Assembly: GCF_947259545.1 (NCBI RefSeq)
Contig: NZ_CAMYMK010000007.1
Span: 1-64,000, forward strand
DNA from: an uncultured Marinobacter sp.
Lineage (GTDB): Bacteria; Pseudomonadota; Gammaproteobacteria; Pseudomonadales; Oleiphilaceae
Direction: 5' to 3'
Length of the DNA stretch: 64,000 nucleotides
Every line of letters starts with the position of its first letter. Within the stretch, counting starts at the first letter, position 1. The notes below the pieces were generated by a model. The model searched no databases. It saw only the letters and a list, made by a program, of their open reading frames with translations, and was not told the origin of the DNA. A program made the position numbers and the translations under genes. Below, in pieces: positions 13,781-23,911 of this stretch.

Positions 13781-15229
13781 TCAGCGAATTTCCTGCCCGA
13801 CCCGAACAATCTTCATGGTGTTGGTTCCGCCCTGGGCATTCACGTAATCGCCCTTGGTCATCACAACCAGGTCACCTTCCTGGACCACCTGTCGGCTGAT
13901 CAGTTCGGAGACGGCCAGCGCATTGGTTCGCTCGTTGGGAATCTTCGCTGAATCAAACGGAACGGTCTGAACGCCGCGGAACAGCGCAACCCGGTGCTGG
14001 GTGGAGTGGTGGCGGGAAAAGGCAAAGATCGGCAGGCTCGACTTGATGCGGGACATCAGCCGTGGCGTGGCGCCGGTTTCGGTCATGCAGATAATCGCGG
14101 ATACACCTTCCAGGTGGTTGGCGGCATACATGGCTGACAACGCAATCGCTTCGTCCACCTTCTCCATGCTCTCGTGAATCCGGTGCTTCGACTGGTGCAT
14201 GGAGGGCTGCTTTTCCGCACCGAGACAGATGCGCACCATGGCTTCCACTGCTTCTTTCGGGTAGTCGCCAACGGCGGTTTCCGCGGACAGCATCACCGCA
14301 TCAGTGTAATCCATGACCGCGTTTGCCACGTCTGAAACCTCGGCCCGTGTGGGCATCGGGCTGGTAATCATCGATTCCATCATCTGGGTGGCGGTGATGA
14401 CCGCGCGATTCAGTACCCTGGCGCGGGAGATAATGTGCTTTTGTACGCCGACCAGTTCGGCATCGCCGATCTCCACTGCCAGATCGCCACGGGCGACCAT
14501 GACCGCATCGGAGGCTTCAATCACAGCGTCCAGAGCGTCCACATCATGGGCGAGTTCCGCACGCTCGATCTTGGCGACCAGTCCCGCATCGGAGCCTGCT
14601 TCCTTCAGAAGCCGGCGGGCGGTATGCATGTCTTCTGCGGTTCGAACAAATGACACCGCTACGTAATCCGCACCGAGGCGAGCGGCTGTCACGATGTCCT
14701 GCTTGTCCTTCTCGGTCAGGGCATCGGCGGACAGGCCGCCACCGCGCTTGTTCAGGCCCTTGTTGTTGGACAGGGGGCCGCCGATAAGAACCGTCGAGGT
14801 AATGCTGCTGGCATCTACGGAAGTCACTTCCATCTCAATGCGGCCGTCATCCAGAACCAGGATATCGCCGGGCTCAACGTCCTGAATGAGTTGCTCGTAA
14901 TCGATTCCCACCCGCTCTTCAGTGCCGGCTTCTTTATCCATTCCCGCATCCAGAACAAACGTCTGGCCTGCCTTCAGGGTGACCTTATTATCCGTAAAGC
15001 GGGCAATGCGGAGCTTGGGGCCCTGAAGATCCGCCAGGAGTGCCACAAAACGGTTCTGACTGGCCGCTGTTTCGCGGACGCGGCGAGCACGGTCGATGTG
15101 CTCTTCGGCACTGCCATGGGAAAAATTGAGCCGGGTTACGTCAACGCCCGCCTCTATAATAGCTGCGAGGGATTCGGGGGAATCGGTAGCGGGTCCGAGA
15201 GTGGCGACAATTTTGGTACGCCTGAGCAT
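13781..15229 (-). CDS. pyk: Pyruvate kinase
   Basis: This 482-residue enzyme converts phosphoenolpyruvate and ADP to pyruvate and ATP. It begins [18 protein letters not shown], as pyruvate kinases do. It contains the catalytic Lys/Mg region [14 protein letters not shown], the [12 protein letters not shown] metal and substrate segment and the [10 protein letters not shown] signature, followed by the C-terminal domain. AAGGA precedes ATG 15229. It lies 25 bases after gap on the same strand, so the two form a glycolytic operon divergent from edd-glk. Confidence 0.95.
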   Translation of the reverse strand: MLRRTKIVATLGPATDSPESLAAIIEAGVDVTRLNFSHGSAEEHIDRARRVRETAASQNRFVALLADLQGPKLRIARFTDNKVTLKAGQTFVLDAGMDKEAGTEERVGIDYEQLIQDVEPGDILVLDDGRIEMEVTSVDASSITSTVLIGGPLSNNKGLNKRGGGLSADALTEKDKQDIVTAARLGADYVAVSFVRTAEDMHTARRLLKEAGSDAGLVAKIERAELAHDVDALDAVIEASDAVMVARGDLAVEIGDAELVGVQKHIISRARVLNRAVITATQMMESMITSPMPTRAEVSDVANAVMDYTDAVMLSAETAVGDYPKEAVEAMVRICLGAEKQPSMHQSKHRIHESMEKVDEAIALSAMYAANHLEGVSAIICMTETGATPRLMSRIKSSLPIFAFSRHHSTQHRVALFRGVQTVPFDSAKIPNERTNALAVSELISRQVVQEGDLVVMTKGDYVNAQGGTNTMKIVRVGQEIR

Positions 15230-15254
15230 GTGTGGTGTCCTTTGGTTTATGGGT

Positions 15255-16259
15255 TTACTGGCCGGCTTTGATCAGGGCGATGGCATTATCCAACATTCTG
15301 TTCGAAAAACCCCACTCATTGTCGTACCAGGCCATGACTTTTACATGACGGCCCAGCACCCGTGTGTGGTTGGCGTCAAATACGCTGGAAAGCGCGCTAT
15401 GGTTGAAGTCCACACTGACCAGTTTTTCGGTGTTGTAACCCAGAATCGGGCTGTCCTGAGCAGCGGCCTTGACCGCCTCGTTAATTTCTTCAACGGAGGT
15501 TTCCCGCTCGGCAATAAAGCCGAAGTCGACCAGAGAGACGTTGATGGTCGGTACCCTGACGGCCAGTCCGTCCAGTTTTCCGTTAAGCTCGGGAATGACC
15601 TTACCGATTGCGGCGGCCGCACCTGTTTTGGTGGGGATCATTGACTGGGTTGCTGAACGGGCCCGGTACAGATCCGAGTGGTATACGTCACTCAGTTTCT
15701 GATCATTGGTGTAGGAGTGAATGGTGGTCATCAGGCCACTTTCGATGCCGACGGCCTTATGCAGCGCCTCTGCCACCGGAGCCAGGCAGTTTGTGGTGCA
15801 GGAGGCGTTGGAAATGATGTCGTGGCTTGCAGTCAGGCTATCGTGGTTAACTCCGTAAACGACGGTGGCATCGGCGTCGGGCGAGGGCGCTGAAATGATC
15901 ACCTTGCGAGCGCCGGCGGTCAGATGTGCCTGAGCCTGGGCTCGTTTGGTGAACAGCCCTGTGCACTCGAAGACCACGTCGATATGAAAGTCTTTCCAGG
16001 GCAGTTCTTCGGGGTTTCGGATGGCGGAAATAGCGATGCGGTCTCCGTTAACGTTGAGCGACTCTGCATCATGGTTGACCACACCATCAAAACGGCCGTG
16101 AACGCTGTCATATTTGAGCAGGTGCGCATTGGTTTCAGCGTCCCCCAGGTCGTTAATGGCAACAACCTGAATCTGACTCCGGTAGTTATTTTCATAAAGG
16201 GCGCGAAGGACGTTGCGGCCTATGCGGCCAAAACCGTTGATTGCGATGCGAATAGCCAT
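15255..16259 (-). CDS. gap: Type I glyceraldehyde-3-phosphate dehydrogenase
   Basis: From ATG 16259 the protein has 334 residues, the usual length. An upstream in-frame extension is rejected because AGAGGAG lies just before 16259. It has the NAD fold [17 protein letters not shown], catalytic Cys in [17 protein letters not shown], catalytic His in [10 protein letters not shown] and the C-terminal [12 protein letters not shown]. It oxidises glyceraldehyde 3-phosphate to 1,3-bisphosphoglycerate. Co-directional with pyk and divergent from edd-glk, it serves the lower trunk of the Entner-Doudoroff pathway. Confidence 0.95.
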   Translation of the reverse strand: MAIRIAINGFGRIGRNVLRALYENNYRSQIQVVAINDLGDAETNAHLLKYDSVHGRFDGVVNHDAESLNVNGDRIAISAIRNPEELPWKDFHIDVVFECTGLFTKRAQAQAHLTAGARKVIISAPSPDADATVVYGVNHDSLTASHDIISNASCTTNCLAPVAEALHKAVGIESGLMTTIHSYTNDQKLSDVYHSDLYRARSATQSMIPTKTGAAAAIGKVIPELNGKLDGLAVRVPTINVSLVDFGFIAERETSVEEINEAVKAAAQDSPILGYNTEKLVSVDFNHSALSSVFDANHTRVLGRHVKVMAWYDNEWGFSNRMLDNAIALIKAGQ

Positions 16260-16305
16260 TTCTGACTCCTCTTGTGGTTGTTTTTTGTTCAATTCATGAT
16301 AGTGA

Positions 16306-16321
16306 TGTAGTAAATATAACA
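16306..16321. promoter_or_regulatory. Weak HexR-like site between gap and edd
   Basis: TGTAGTAAATATAACA lies in the 168-base divergent region between gap and edd. It matches about 12 of 15 positions of the gammaproteobacterial HexR consensus TGTARTWWWWYTACA. HexR typically controls gap, edd and pyk in this group. No hexR gene is in the window, and the region is A/T-rich, so chance similarity is possible. Confidence 0.3.
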
Positions 16322-16427
16322 ACAAAAAGAGAAGAAATGAACGATTAATGGGTGAAATCATCCGATAAAGAAAGTAAAATTACGTCTAAAAATGACGATA
16401 TTAATAATTTTTGCTATGGAGCCCGCC

Positions 16428-18248
16428 ATGCATCCGACCGTTGAGAAGGTGACACAGAGAATTATTGAGCGCAGTCGTGCCAGCCGGCAGGACTACCTCA
16501 ACCGCATGAATGAACTCAAGGCCCAGTCGCCGCACCGGAGTTCGCTCTCCTGCGGCAACCTGGCCCATGGCTTCGCCGCCTGTAATCAGGGGGACAAGGA
16601 CACCCTGAAGTTCATGAACAAAGCGAACGTGGCCATGGTTACCGCCTACAACGATATGCTTTCGGCCCATCAGCCTTATGAAAAGTTCCCGGATGTGATT
16701 CGTGAAGCGGCCCGTGGTATGGGATCAGTTGCTCAGGTTGCCGGAGGCACCCCGGCCATGTGTGATGGGGTGACCCAGGGGCAGCCCGGTATGGAGCTGA
16801 GTCTGTTTTCCCGGGATACCATCGCCATGAGTACAGCGGTGGCCCTGAGCCACAACATGTTTGATGCCACGGTGCTGTTGGGTATTTGTGACAAGATCGT
16901 GCCGGGCCTGCTGATTGGCTCCCTGAGCTTTGGCTACCTGCCGACCATCCTGGTGCCTGCTGGCCCGATGCCGTCGGGGCTTCCCAACAAAGAGAAGCAG
17001 CGGATTCGCCAGTTGTATGCAGAAGGCAAGGTGGGTAAGGACGAACTGCTTGAGGCCGAGAGCAAGTCCTATCACAGCCCGGGAACCTGTACTTTCTATG
17101 GTACCGCCAACAGTAATCAGTTACTGGTGGAAGTGATGGGGCTGCATCTGCCGGGATCGGCTTTTGTTAATCCGAATACGCCGCTGCGTGACCAGCTCAC
17201 CCGTGCCGCCACGGAGCAGGTCATCAAACTGTCCAAACCCCACGGCGGTGAACTTGGTCTGGGGGACATGGTTGACGAGAAGAGCATTGTGAATGCCCTC
17301 GTGGCGTTGCTGGTGACCGGTGGCTCCACCAACCACACCATTCACTGGATCGCCATTGCCCGGGCGGCGGGCATTATTATCGACTGGAACGATTACGCAG
17401 AGCTGTCCTCCGTTGTTCCATCGATGACCCGCATTTATCCCAACGGTCAGGAAGATGTAAACGCGTTCCATGAGGCGGGTGGCACGCCGTTCCTGATTCG
17501 TGAGCTGCTCGACGCCGGTTACCTTCACAACGATGTGGAAACGGTCGTAGGGCATGGTCTTGAGCGTTATACCCAGATGCCGGAACTTGAAGACGATAAA
17601 CTGGTCTGGCGCCCAGCTCCGGAAAAAAGCCTGCTGCCTGAGGTACTCAGTTCCGCAGCGGAACCGTTTGCGCCGGATGGCGGCCTGAGGGTATTGGATG
17701 GCAACCTCGGTCGGGGCGTCATCAAAGTGTCCGCCGTCGCCCGGGAACATCGGACGGTGGAGGCACCGGCCGTTGTGTTCAATGACCAGAACGAGCTGAA
17801 AGCAGCGTTTGAGGCGGGTGATCTGGACAAGGATTGCGTGGTGATTGTCCGCTTCCAGGGGCCAAAATCCAACGGCATGCCTGAGCTCCACAAGCTGACG
17901 CCGTACCTCGGGGTCCTGCAGGATCGGGGATTCAAGGTCGGCCTGGTGACCGATGGCCGCATGTCTGGAGCCTCCGGTAAAGTGCCTGCGGCCATTCACG
18001 TTTACCCCGAAGCACTGGATGGTGGTCCACTGGCCCGGGTCAGGGATGGTGACCTGGTCTGCCTGGACGCCGAAAGAGGCAGGCTGTCCATCGAAGTGGA
18101 TCAACAGGAATTTGCCGCCCGTGAGTCTGTAAAAGCGGATCTGACCGGGTATCATCATGGGTACGGTCGGGAGTTGTTTGGCTGGATGCGTCGCGCAGCC
18201 GGCAATCCCGAGGAAGGAGCCAGCTTTTTCTGGAATCATGAGGCATGA
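16428..18248 (+). CDS. edd: Phosphogluconate dehydratase
   Basis: From ATG 16428 (preceded by TGGAG) the protein has 606 residues, close to E. coli Edd. It dehydrates 6-phosphogluconate to 2-keto-3-deoxy-6-phosphogluconate, the first committed Entner-Doudoroff step. IlvD/Edd family markers are [20 protein letters not shown], the iron-sulfur cysteines in [11 protein letters not shown] and [15 protein letters not shown], and [18 protein letters not shown]. Glucokinase follows with a 4-base overlap. The aldolase gene eda and zwf/pgl are not in the window. Confidence 0.95.
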   Translation: MHPTVEKVTQRIIERSRASRQDYLNRMNELKAQSPHRSSLSCGNLAHGFAACNQGDKDTLKFMNKANVAMVTAYNDMLSAHQPYEKFPDVIREAARGMGSVAQVAGGTPAMCDGVTQGQPGMELSLFSRDTIAMSTAVALSHNMFDATVLLGICDKIVPGLLIGSLSFGYLPTILVPAGPMPSGLPNKEKQRIRQLYAEGKVGKDELLEAESKSYHSPGTCTFYGTANSNQLLVEVMGLHLPGSAFVNPNTPLRDQLTRAATEQVIKLSKPHGGELGLGDMVDEKSIVNALVALLVTGGSTNHTIHWIAIARAAGIIIDWNDYAELSSVVPSMTRIYPNGQEDVNAFHEAGGTPFLIRELLDAGYLHNDVETVVGHGLERYTQMPELEDDKLVWRPAPEKSLLPEVLSSAAEPFAPDGGLRVLDGNLGRGVIKVSAVAREHRTVEAPAVVFNDQNELKAAFEAGDLDKDCVVIVRFQGPKSNGMPELHKLTPYLGVLQDRGFKVGLVTDGRMSGASGKVPAAIHVYPEALDGGPLARVRDGDLVCLDAERGRLSIEVDQQEFAARESVKADLTGYHHGYGRELFGWMRRAAGNPEEGASFFWNHEA

Positions 18249-19210
18249 CAGCAACAGATTATTCACTGGTAGGGGACATTGGTGGCACCAATGCCAGGTT
18301 TGCTCTTGTGCGTTCCGGCGAGGTCCAGCCGGAAGCCGTAGAGGTTCTTGCCTGCTCCGACTACGACAACCTTGACTCTGCCGTGACCGACTATCTTCAG
18401 CGGTCCGGAGTGGAGAAAGTGCAGGATGTTTGCCTGGCAGTGGCTTCTCCGGTTTCAGGCACCCAGATAAGGATGACCAATAACCACTGGCGTTTTGACA
18501 GTGAGGACGTTCGGCGCCAGTTTGGCTGGCGTGCGTTCAAGGTTATCAATGATTTCACTGCCATGGCTCTGGGGGTTCCCCATGTACCTGGTGATAAGTT
18601 GATCCATGTCTGTGGTGGTCCGGGGGATGCCCGCCGACCGCGCCTGGTGATCGGTCCTGGAACGGGACTGGGGGTCTCCGGCCTGGTGCCGCTGCAGCAC
18701 GGCTGGGTTCCGCTGATGACCGAAGGCGGTCACGTGGATTTTGCCCCGACGGACGATGCCGAGATGGCGATACTGCGGATACTCAAAGCCAGGTTTGGTC
18801 GTGTATCTGTTGAACGGATTCTGTGCGGCCAGGGGCTGCTGAATCTTTACCAGGCCCACGCCGAGATACAGGGCTTGGCAGCGCCACTGGATGCGCCGGA
18901 GAAAATAACGGCAGCAGCGCTGGAACAGACGGACTCGCTTGCGCGACAGACCCTCCGTCATTTCTGTGAAATTCTGGGCCGTGTTGCTGGCAACGGCGTG
19001 CTGACTCTGGGCAGTACTGGTGGTGTCTACCTGTGTGGCGGCATTCTTCCGCGTTTCATCGATTTTTTCCTGGAAAGTCCATTCCAGAAAGGCTTCGAGG
19101 ACAAGGGTCGTATGCGGCCTCTGTTGGAGGCAACACCGGTATACGTGGTCACTGAAGGCTATACCGGTCTGCTGGGCGCCGCGGAAGCCCTGACAAATCC
19201 GGAAGTGTAG
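18245..19210 (+). CDS. glk: Glucokinase
   Basis: This 321-residue proteobacterial-type glucokinase phosphorylates glucose with ATP. It has the phosphate loop [14 protein letters not shown], the catalytic Asp segment [14 protein letters not shown], the [13 protein letters not shown] motif and [10 protein letters not shown]. Its start codon overlaps the edd stop (ATGA), so the two are translationally coupled. Free glucose released by the maltodextrin hydrolases encoded about 6-14 kb downstream would enter metabolism here, before oxidation to 6-phosphogluconate. Confidence 0.95.
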   Translation: MTATDYSLVGDIGGTNARFALVRSGEVQPEAVEVLACSDYDNLDSAVTDYLQRSGVEKVQDVCLAVASPVSGTQIRMTNNHWRFDSEDVRRQFGWRAFKVINDFTAMALGVPHVPGDKLIHVCGGPGDARRPRLVIGPGTGLGVSGLVPLQHGWVPLMTEGGHVDFAPTDDAEMAILRILKARFGRVSVERILCGQGLLNLYQAHAEIQGLAAPLDAPEKITAAALEQTDSLARQTLRHFCEILGRVAGNGVLTLGSTGGVYLCGGILPRFIDFFLESPFQKGFEDKGRMRPLLEATPVYVVTEGYTGLLGAAEALTNPEV

Positions 19211-19218
19211 GGTGTAAA

Positions 19219-19242
19219 CGCCGTCGCAACGCTGCGACGGCG
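19219..19242. terminator. Convergent terminator hairpin between glk and the nitroreductase gene
   Basis: CGCCGTCGCA-ACGC-TGCGACGGCG is a perfect 10-bp stem with a 4-base loop between two convergent genes. A short T-run follows only on the minus strand (TTTACA), so it probably ends nitroreductase transcription best and glk less efficiently. Confidence 0.7.
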
Positions 19243-19246
19243 CTAC

Positions 19247-19981
19247 TCAGAGGTAATGTACCAGCTCATCCTTGCTGAATCGGTACTGGCGGTTGTAAAC
19301 CCCTTTGTCAGAACGCTTCCCCGCCGCCAGTACCATGGTTACCAGCCCCTTTTCCGGCAGCTTGAGCAGTCGCCGCACCCGGCATTCATCGAACCCTTCC
19401 ATGGGGCAGGAATCGTAACCGTGGGCTCTGAGCGCCAGCATCAGGTTCTCGGCAGCAAGGGCGGTTGACTTGGTCGCCCAGACCTTCATTTCGTTGATAG
19501 AGTAGGGCCCCCTTGGAACCGGCCGCGAGAGCCCAACGAACAGCCCTGCCGTCTTCTTGGCAATCCCCAGGAGTCCAAATGGGCCCTGGTTGTAATGAAT
19601 AGGGGCGATTTTCGAATAATACTTTTCCACAATCCCCGGCAGTTTTTCTTCAGGCCATTGCTCCAATGCCATACGCGAATGCTGGCGCCAGGTGTCGGTG
19701 CGGGCAACCACCACAATCAGCACCGGGGCGGTTTTCGCGGCATTCTGACCAAGACAGGCCTCGGCGAGACGGTCCTTGAGTTCGGGGGTTCTGACAACGA
19801 AGAATTCCCAGGGCTGCAGGTTGCTGGAGTTGGGCGCCAGCATGGCCAGGTCCAGGCAATCGTCCAGCACATGCTGCGGCACCGGCTCATCGGTAAAACG
19901 ACGAACCGAGCGCCGGCTGCGGACCACTTTGCGGAACTCGTCCAGAGTTGGATTCGGTCCAATGTCAGACTTGGCATTCAT
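19247..19981 (-). CDS. Nitroreductase-family flavoprotein
   Basis: This 244-residue protein has the FMN-binding opening RSRRSVRRFTDEPVP, the segment LAPNSSNLQPWEFFVV and the later stretch KSTALAAENLMLALRAHGYD, all typical of the nitroreductase superfamily. Such enzymes reduce nitro compounds, quinones or flavins with NAD(P)H. The internal insertion around residues 110-165 is longer than in minimal members. It is a single gene convergent with glk, and no substrate can be inferred. Confidence 0.85.
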   Translation of the reverse strand: MNAKSDIGPNPTLDEFRKVVRSRRSVRRFTDEPVPQHVLDDCLDLAMLAPNSSNLQPWEFFVVRTPELKDRLAEACLGQNAAKTAPVLIVVVARTDTWRQHSRMALEQWPEEKLPGIVEKYYSKIAPIHYNQGPFGLLGIAKKTAGLFVGLSRPVPRGPYSINEMKVWATKSTALAAENLMLALRAHGYDSCPMEGFDECRVRRLLKLPEKGLVTMVLAAGKRSDKGVYNRQYRFSKDELVHYL

Positions 19982-20232
19982 AGCGGCCGTCCTTTTAGTC
20001 AGGGTGGAAATGGCGGTTTTGTTGGATATGCGAGAGCAGGCTTTAAGGTGACGGTAACCGGATGGTTATGCAAGAGTCTGTTAGTCCTGCCGCGGTGAAC
20101 CAGTCAAAAGGGGCTGGCAATCTCCCTGGAGGGCTAGCTCTTGTTTTTCGAAGGGACTATTCTGGAGATACAAAGTGTCGAGAACACCTGTGCCTATTAC
20201 ACAACTATCATAACGAGCAGTGTTCCCCTTTT

Positions 20233-21753
20233 ATGGAATTCTTAATTTCCCAGTTTGCCCGCTCATTGTCGGGCGCCGAAAACCTTGAGCAGCTGACCCG
20301 CCCCATTCTCGAGCTGTTGCAGCGAATTACCGGACTCGAATCGACCTATCTCACAGTGATTGATGAATCGAAAGGCATTCAAACGATTCTTTTTTCAGAC
20401 AACTCCGGGAGTATCAACTTGCCTGAGGGAATGGAGGTGCCCTGGGCGGATACTTTGTGCAAGCGTGCAATGGATGAACGGAGATTCTTTACTGATGATG
20501 TTGAAAAAATCTGGGGTGACTCCGAGGCTGCACGGGAACTGGGCCTGAAGACTTATCTATCTGTCCCTGTTAATAATCTTGATGGGAGCATCTACGGCAC
20601 CCTTTGTGGCGCTAGCAGTCATTCTTCAACAGTGGATCCGGAAATACTGGATGTACTGGAGCTCTGTTCCGAACTGATTGCCTACCAGATTGCCAGGGAT
20701 GCAGTGGCCAGGGATTCGGTCCGGCGAGCGCGCAGGGCCGAGAAAAAGCTGGAGTCATTGTCGCTGATTGCTGAAATCGGCGAGCTGTGTTTCCGGTCGT
20801 ATACGCTTGATTCCGCCCTGATCGATGCCGCCGGCTTGCTCGAAAAAAGCGGAGAGTGGGTAAGGGCGGTGCCTTTTGTCCAGACCGCGCAAGGAGTCGA
20901 TGTTCTGGTTGATGGTGGTGACGCGTGGCTGGGCAGGATCCGCGAGGTGGTCGCCCTGATCCCGCTGACGGATTCGCTGAATGGCAGTGCTCACCCTGAT
21001 CCGTTCATCAGTGCCTATGAAGTGGAAATATTGGAAAGTCTCCAGTCAGAGGCAGGCTTGTCGAGCGGTGCCAGCGCCGCTCTGGTCAGCGTGGAGACGG
21101 GTGCCCGCCGGGTGGCGGGAATTTTCCTGATTCAGGAAAAGGCGCTCACCGAACCGGAGAATAACCGTCAGGTTATCATCAGTTGTTCCAATTATCTGTC
21201 TCTGCTGGCCGATCGGTTGGAGTATCTCACTCAACTTGAACGTGCCAATCAGGAACTCGTTGTCTACGCTCTCCATGATCCTCTGACCGGGCTTGCTAAT
21301 CGTCGTTACCTGGTGGAGGAGCTTGCGCGAATGCTGGTCGCTGCGGAGCGTAATGGCAGCTGTGTTTATGTTGCCTTTATCGATCTGGATGGATTCAAGT
21401 ACATTAACGACCAGCATGGGCACGACGCAGGCGATCACCTTCTCAAGGGCATCGCAACGCGCTTGCGGGAGGCGACTCGTGGAGGGGACCTGGTCAGTCG
21501 TTACGGTGGTGACGAATTTGTGGTGTTGTCATCGGCAGGAGCCGAGGAGGAGTCATCGGGACTGGAAGCTTTCCTTGACAGACTCAGATCAGTAACGACC
21601 GGCCAGTTCATTTTGCCGGAATTGACACTGGATTATGGCGGCGCGAGCGTGGGCGGTGTTGCCAGTCAGCCCGGGGAAAGGGATCCGGATAAGCTGTTGG
21701 CAAGAGCGGACGAGGCCATGTATGTCATTAAAAAAGCCAGGAAGCAGTCGTGA
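20233..21753 (+). CDS. GAF-GGDEF diguanylate cyclase
   Basis: From ATG 20233 the protein has 506 residues. An upstream in-frame start at 20062 exists but adds low-complexity residues unlike the family. An N-terminal GAF domain (about residues 10-170, LISQFARSLSGAENLEQL to LCGASS) is followed by a helical linker and a second GAF-like part. The C-terminal cyclase domain has DPLTGLANRRYL and YGGDEF, an intact active site. The inhibitory site RGGD lies five residues before GGDEF. It should make cyclic di-GMP from GTP. No membrane segment is seen, so it is cytosolic. It overlaps the next gene by 4 bases. Confidence 0.88.
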   Translation: MEFLISQFARSLSGAENLEQLTRPILELLQRITGLESTYLTVIDESKGIQTILFSDNSGSINLPEGMEVPWADTLCKRAMDERRFFTDDVEKIWGDSEAARELGLKTYLSVPVNNLDGSIYGTLCGASSHSSTVDPEILDVLELCSELIAYQIARDAVARDSVRRARRAEKKLESLSLIAEIGELCFRSYTLDSALIDAAGLLEKSGEWVRAVPFVQTAQGVDVLVDGGDAWLGRIREVVALIPLTDSLNGSAHPDPFISAYEVEILESLQSEAGLSSGASAALVSVETGARRVAGIFLIQEKALTEPENNRQVIISCSNYLSLLADRLEYLTQLERANQELVVYALHDPLTGLANRRYLVEELARMLVAAERNGSCVYVAFIDLDGFKYINDQHGHDAGDHLLKGIATRLREATRGGDLVSRYGGDEFVVLSSAGAEEESSGLEAFLDRLRSVTTGQFILPELTLDYGGASVGGVASQPGERDPDKLLARADEAMYVIKKARKQS

Positions 21754-22349
21754 CTGAGCCATACTCCTCTCTCTCGTTTGACGAGTTAGTTGCCCGGGTA
21801 CGCCAATGCACACTGTGCTCGGAGCACTTGCCACTAGGCCCGCGGCCGGTGATTCAGCTGAGCGAATCCTCCAGGATACTGGTGGTTGGGCAGGCACCGG
21901 GCCGGCGGGTTCATGAAACCGGGTTGCCGTTCAATGACCCCAGCGGGGATCGTCTCCGCAACTGGATGGGCATTAGCCGGGACGTATTCTACGATGAGAG
22001 CAAGCTGGCGATATTGCCCATGGGGTTCTGTTACCCGGGTACCGGTAAGTCCGGTGATCTCCCACCGCGCCCCGAATGTGCGCCAGCCTGGCGAGAGGCA
22101 CTGCTGGCCAGGTTGAAACACATAGAGCTGACACTGGTCATCGGGCAGTATGCCCATGCCTGGCATTTGTCGGACCCCAAAAAGTCAGTGACCGACAATG
22201 TGAAGGACTGGAAAAAAGACTGGCCGAGAGTGTTGCCGCTGCCCCATCCCAGCCCCCGAAACAATATGTGGCTGCGGCGCAGTCCCTGGTTTGAACAGGA
22301 CGTCATTCCTCAGCTTCAGAGACGGGTTCAGCAGATACTCCAGTGCTGA
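21750..22349 (+). CDS. Uracil-DNA glycosylase superfamily protein
   Basis: This 199-residue protein has CTLCSEHLPLGPRPV near the N-terminus. Motif 1 is VGQAPGRRVHETGLPFNDPS, resembling the GxxPGxxE..GxPF pattern of families 4 and 5. Motif 2 is LPLPHPSPRN. Enzymes of this superfamily remove uracil or related bases from DNA. The catalytic residues differ among subfamilies, so activity is not certain. Translation is coupled to the diguanylate cyclase gene by a 4-base overlap, an unexpected pairing. Its 3' end overlaps the end of convergent glpD by about 47 bases. Confidence 0.8.
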   Translation: MTEPYSSLSFDELVARVRQCTLCSEHLPLGPRPVIQLSESSRILVVGQAPGRRVHETGLPFNDPSGDRLRNWMGISRDVFYDESKLAILPMGFCYPGTGKSGDLPPRPECAPAWREALLARLKHIELTLVIGQYAHAWHLSDPKKSVTDNVKDWKKDWPRVLPLPHPSPRNNMWLRRSPWFEQDVIPQLQRRVQQILQC

Positions 22350-23829
22350 GTTTGAGGTAGGAAGTCAGTTCCCTGACGTCATCGGTTGTGGCGTAAAGGC
22401 CCTGCTTGGTCCGGCGCCACAGGATATCTTCTGCCGTTATGGCCCATTCCCCGGACACCAGGTAATCCACTTCGTTCTGGTAAAGGTTGCCGGTAAACCG
22501 TCTGCCCAGGGATTCCAGATCAGTCGCTCCATTCACAACCTGGTGAGTGCGTGTACCGTAGGTTCTCACATAGCGGTTTAAGAGTTCTTCAGGCAGCCAT
22601 GGCCACCGGGACTCCAGCTGTTCAGCCAGAGCGGCCTGGTCAGTAAAGTCACCACCCGGCAGTACGGCGTTCCGGGTCCAGGCCTGCCCGGTTTCCGGAA
22701 AGAACTGGCACAGTTTGTCGGTGGCTGCTTCGGCGAGTTTGCGATAAGTGGTGATCTTGCCGCCGAATACCGAAATAACCGGCGCGTTTTCATCAGACGC
22801 ATCCACCTCGAACGAATAGTCACGGCTGGCTTTCTGGGCCGGTTGTTGTTCGTCGTCCATCAACGGTCGAACGCCGGAATAGGACCAGACCACATCCTTT
22901 GTCGTCAATTGGTGTTTAAAGTGGGCGTTTACGATATCCAGAAGATAGTGGGTTTCTTCCGTTGAAATGGTTGCCTTGCGTGGATCCCCTTCATATTCCA
23001 CATCGGTCGTGCCGATCAATGAAAAATGATCCTCGTAGGGAATCACGAAGACGATACGGTCGTCTTCATTCTGCAGAATGTAGGCCTCGGTATCCTTGTT
23101 CAGGCGCGGCACCACAATATGGCTGCCTTTGACCATGCGGATCATCCGCGGGGAGGGCATGGAGAACGCGTCACTGAACAGACGGCTGACCCAGGGGCCA
23201 GAGGCATTGACGACGGCCCGGGCGGAGATGGTCCGGGTTGTGCCGTTGGTTGTGTTTTCCAGCGTAACGCGCCACTGGTCGTTCCCCCGGTCGGCGCGGA
23301 TGCACTTGGTCCGGGTGAGTATGGTTGCCCCGCACTCCTGTGCTTTAAGGGCAGTCAGAACCACCAGGCGAGCATCGTCCACCCATCCGTCCGAATACTC
23401 GAATCCCCGGGTGATTTCAGGTTTCAGGGGGCTGTTGGCGTCGAATCGGATGGAACGGGAGCCTGGGAGGAGTTCGCGTTTGGCCAGATGGTCATACAGG
23501 AAAAGGCCAGTGCGAATCATCCAGGCAGGGCGCAGGTGCTCCCGGTAGGGCAGGCGAAAGCGCATGGGCCACATGATATGCGGCGAATTCTTCAGCAGTG
23601 CTTCACGCTCGGCCAGAGCCTCGCGTACCAGTCTGAATTCGTAGTGCTCCAGGTATCGCAGCCCTCCGTGAATGAGTTTGCTGCTGTTGGAGGACGTGGC
23701 CGAGGCGAGATCGTTCATCTCGCACAGCAAGACCTTCAAGCCACGACCGGCAGCGTCCATGGCGATACCCGTGCCATTAACGCCGCCGCCCACAACGACG
23801 ACATCGTAATCTGTCTGTAGTGCTTTCAT
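22303..23829 (-). CDS. glpD: Aerobic glycerol-3-phosphate dehydrogenase
   Basis: This flavoprotein of about 508 residues oxidises glycerol 3-phosphate to dihydroxyacetone phosphate and feeds electrons to quinone at the inner membrane. The FAD motif VVVGGGVNGTGIAMDAAGRG is followed by SSNSSKLIHGGLRYLEHYEF, VRMVKGSH-type segments and GVRPL, all standard for GlpD. ATG 23829 is preferred over GTG 23850. No glpK, glpF or glpR is adjacent. The gene stands alone between the uracil-DNA glycosylase-like gene (convergent) and the aldo/keto reductase gene. Confidence 0.93.
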   Translation of the reverse strand: MKALQTDYDVVVVGGGVNGTGIAMDAAGRGLKVLLCEMNDLASATSSNSSKLIHGGLRYLEHYEFRLVREALAEREALLKNSPHIMWPMRFRLPYREHLRPAWMIRTGLFLYDHLAKRELLPGSRSIRFDANSPLKPEITRGFEYSDGWVDDARLVVLTALKAQECGATILTRTKCIRADRGNDQWRVTLENTTNGTTRTISARAVVNASGPWVSRLFSDAFSMPSPRMIRMVKGSHIVVPRLNKDTEAYILQNEDDRIVFVIPYEDHFSLIGTTDVEYEGDPRKATISTEETHYLLDIVNAHFKHQLTTKDVVWSYSGVRPLMDDEQQPAQKASRDYSFEVDASDENAPVISVFGGKITTYRKLAEAATDKLCQFFPETGQAWTRNAVLPGGDFTDQAALAEQLESRWPWLPEELLNRYVRTYGTRTHQVVNGATDLESLGRRFTGNLYQNEVDYLVSGEWAITAEDILWRRTKQGLYATTDDVRELTSYLKLSTGVSAEPVSEAEE

Positions 23830-23911
23830 TATCCGGTCGTTCCCTGGCACATCTACTCGTTAATTCACCTGAGTATAACGCTGTTGATCAACAGTAACGA
23901 TGCCCCTTGTA

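Noticed and set aside
16370..16395. GTAAAATTAC as a second HexR site
   Set aside because: It is three bases shorter than the HexR core spacing and lies in A/T-rich sequence.
17121..18266. 381-codon open frame on the minus strand
   Set aside because: It is antisense to edd over its whole length. The edd frame is strongly conserved, so this is a GC-bias shadow.
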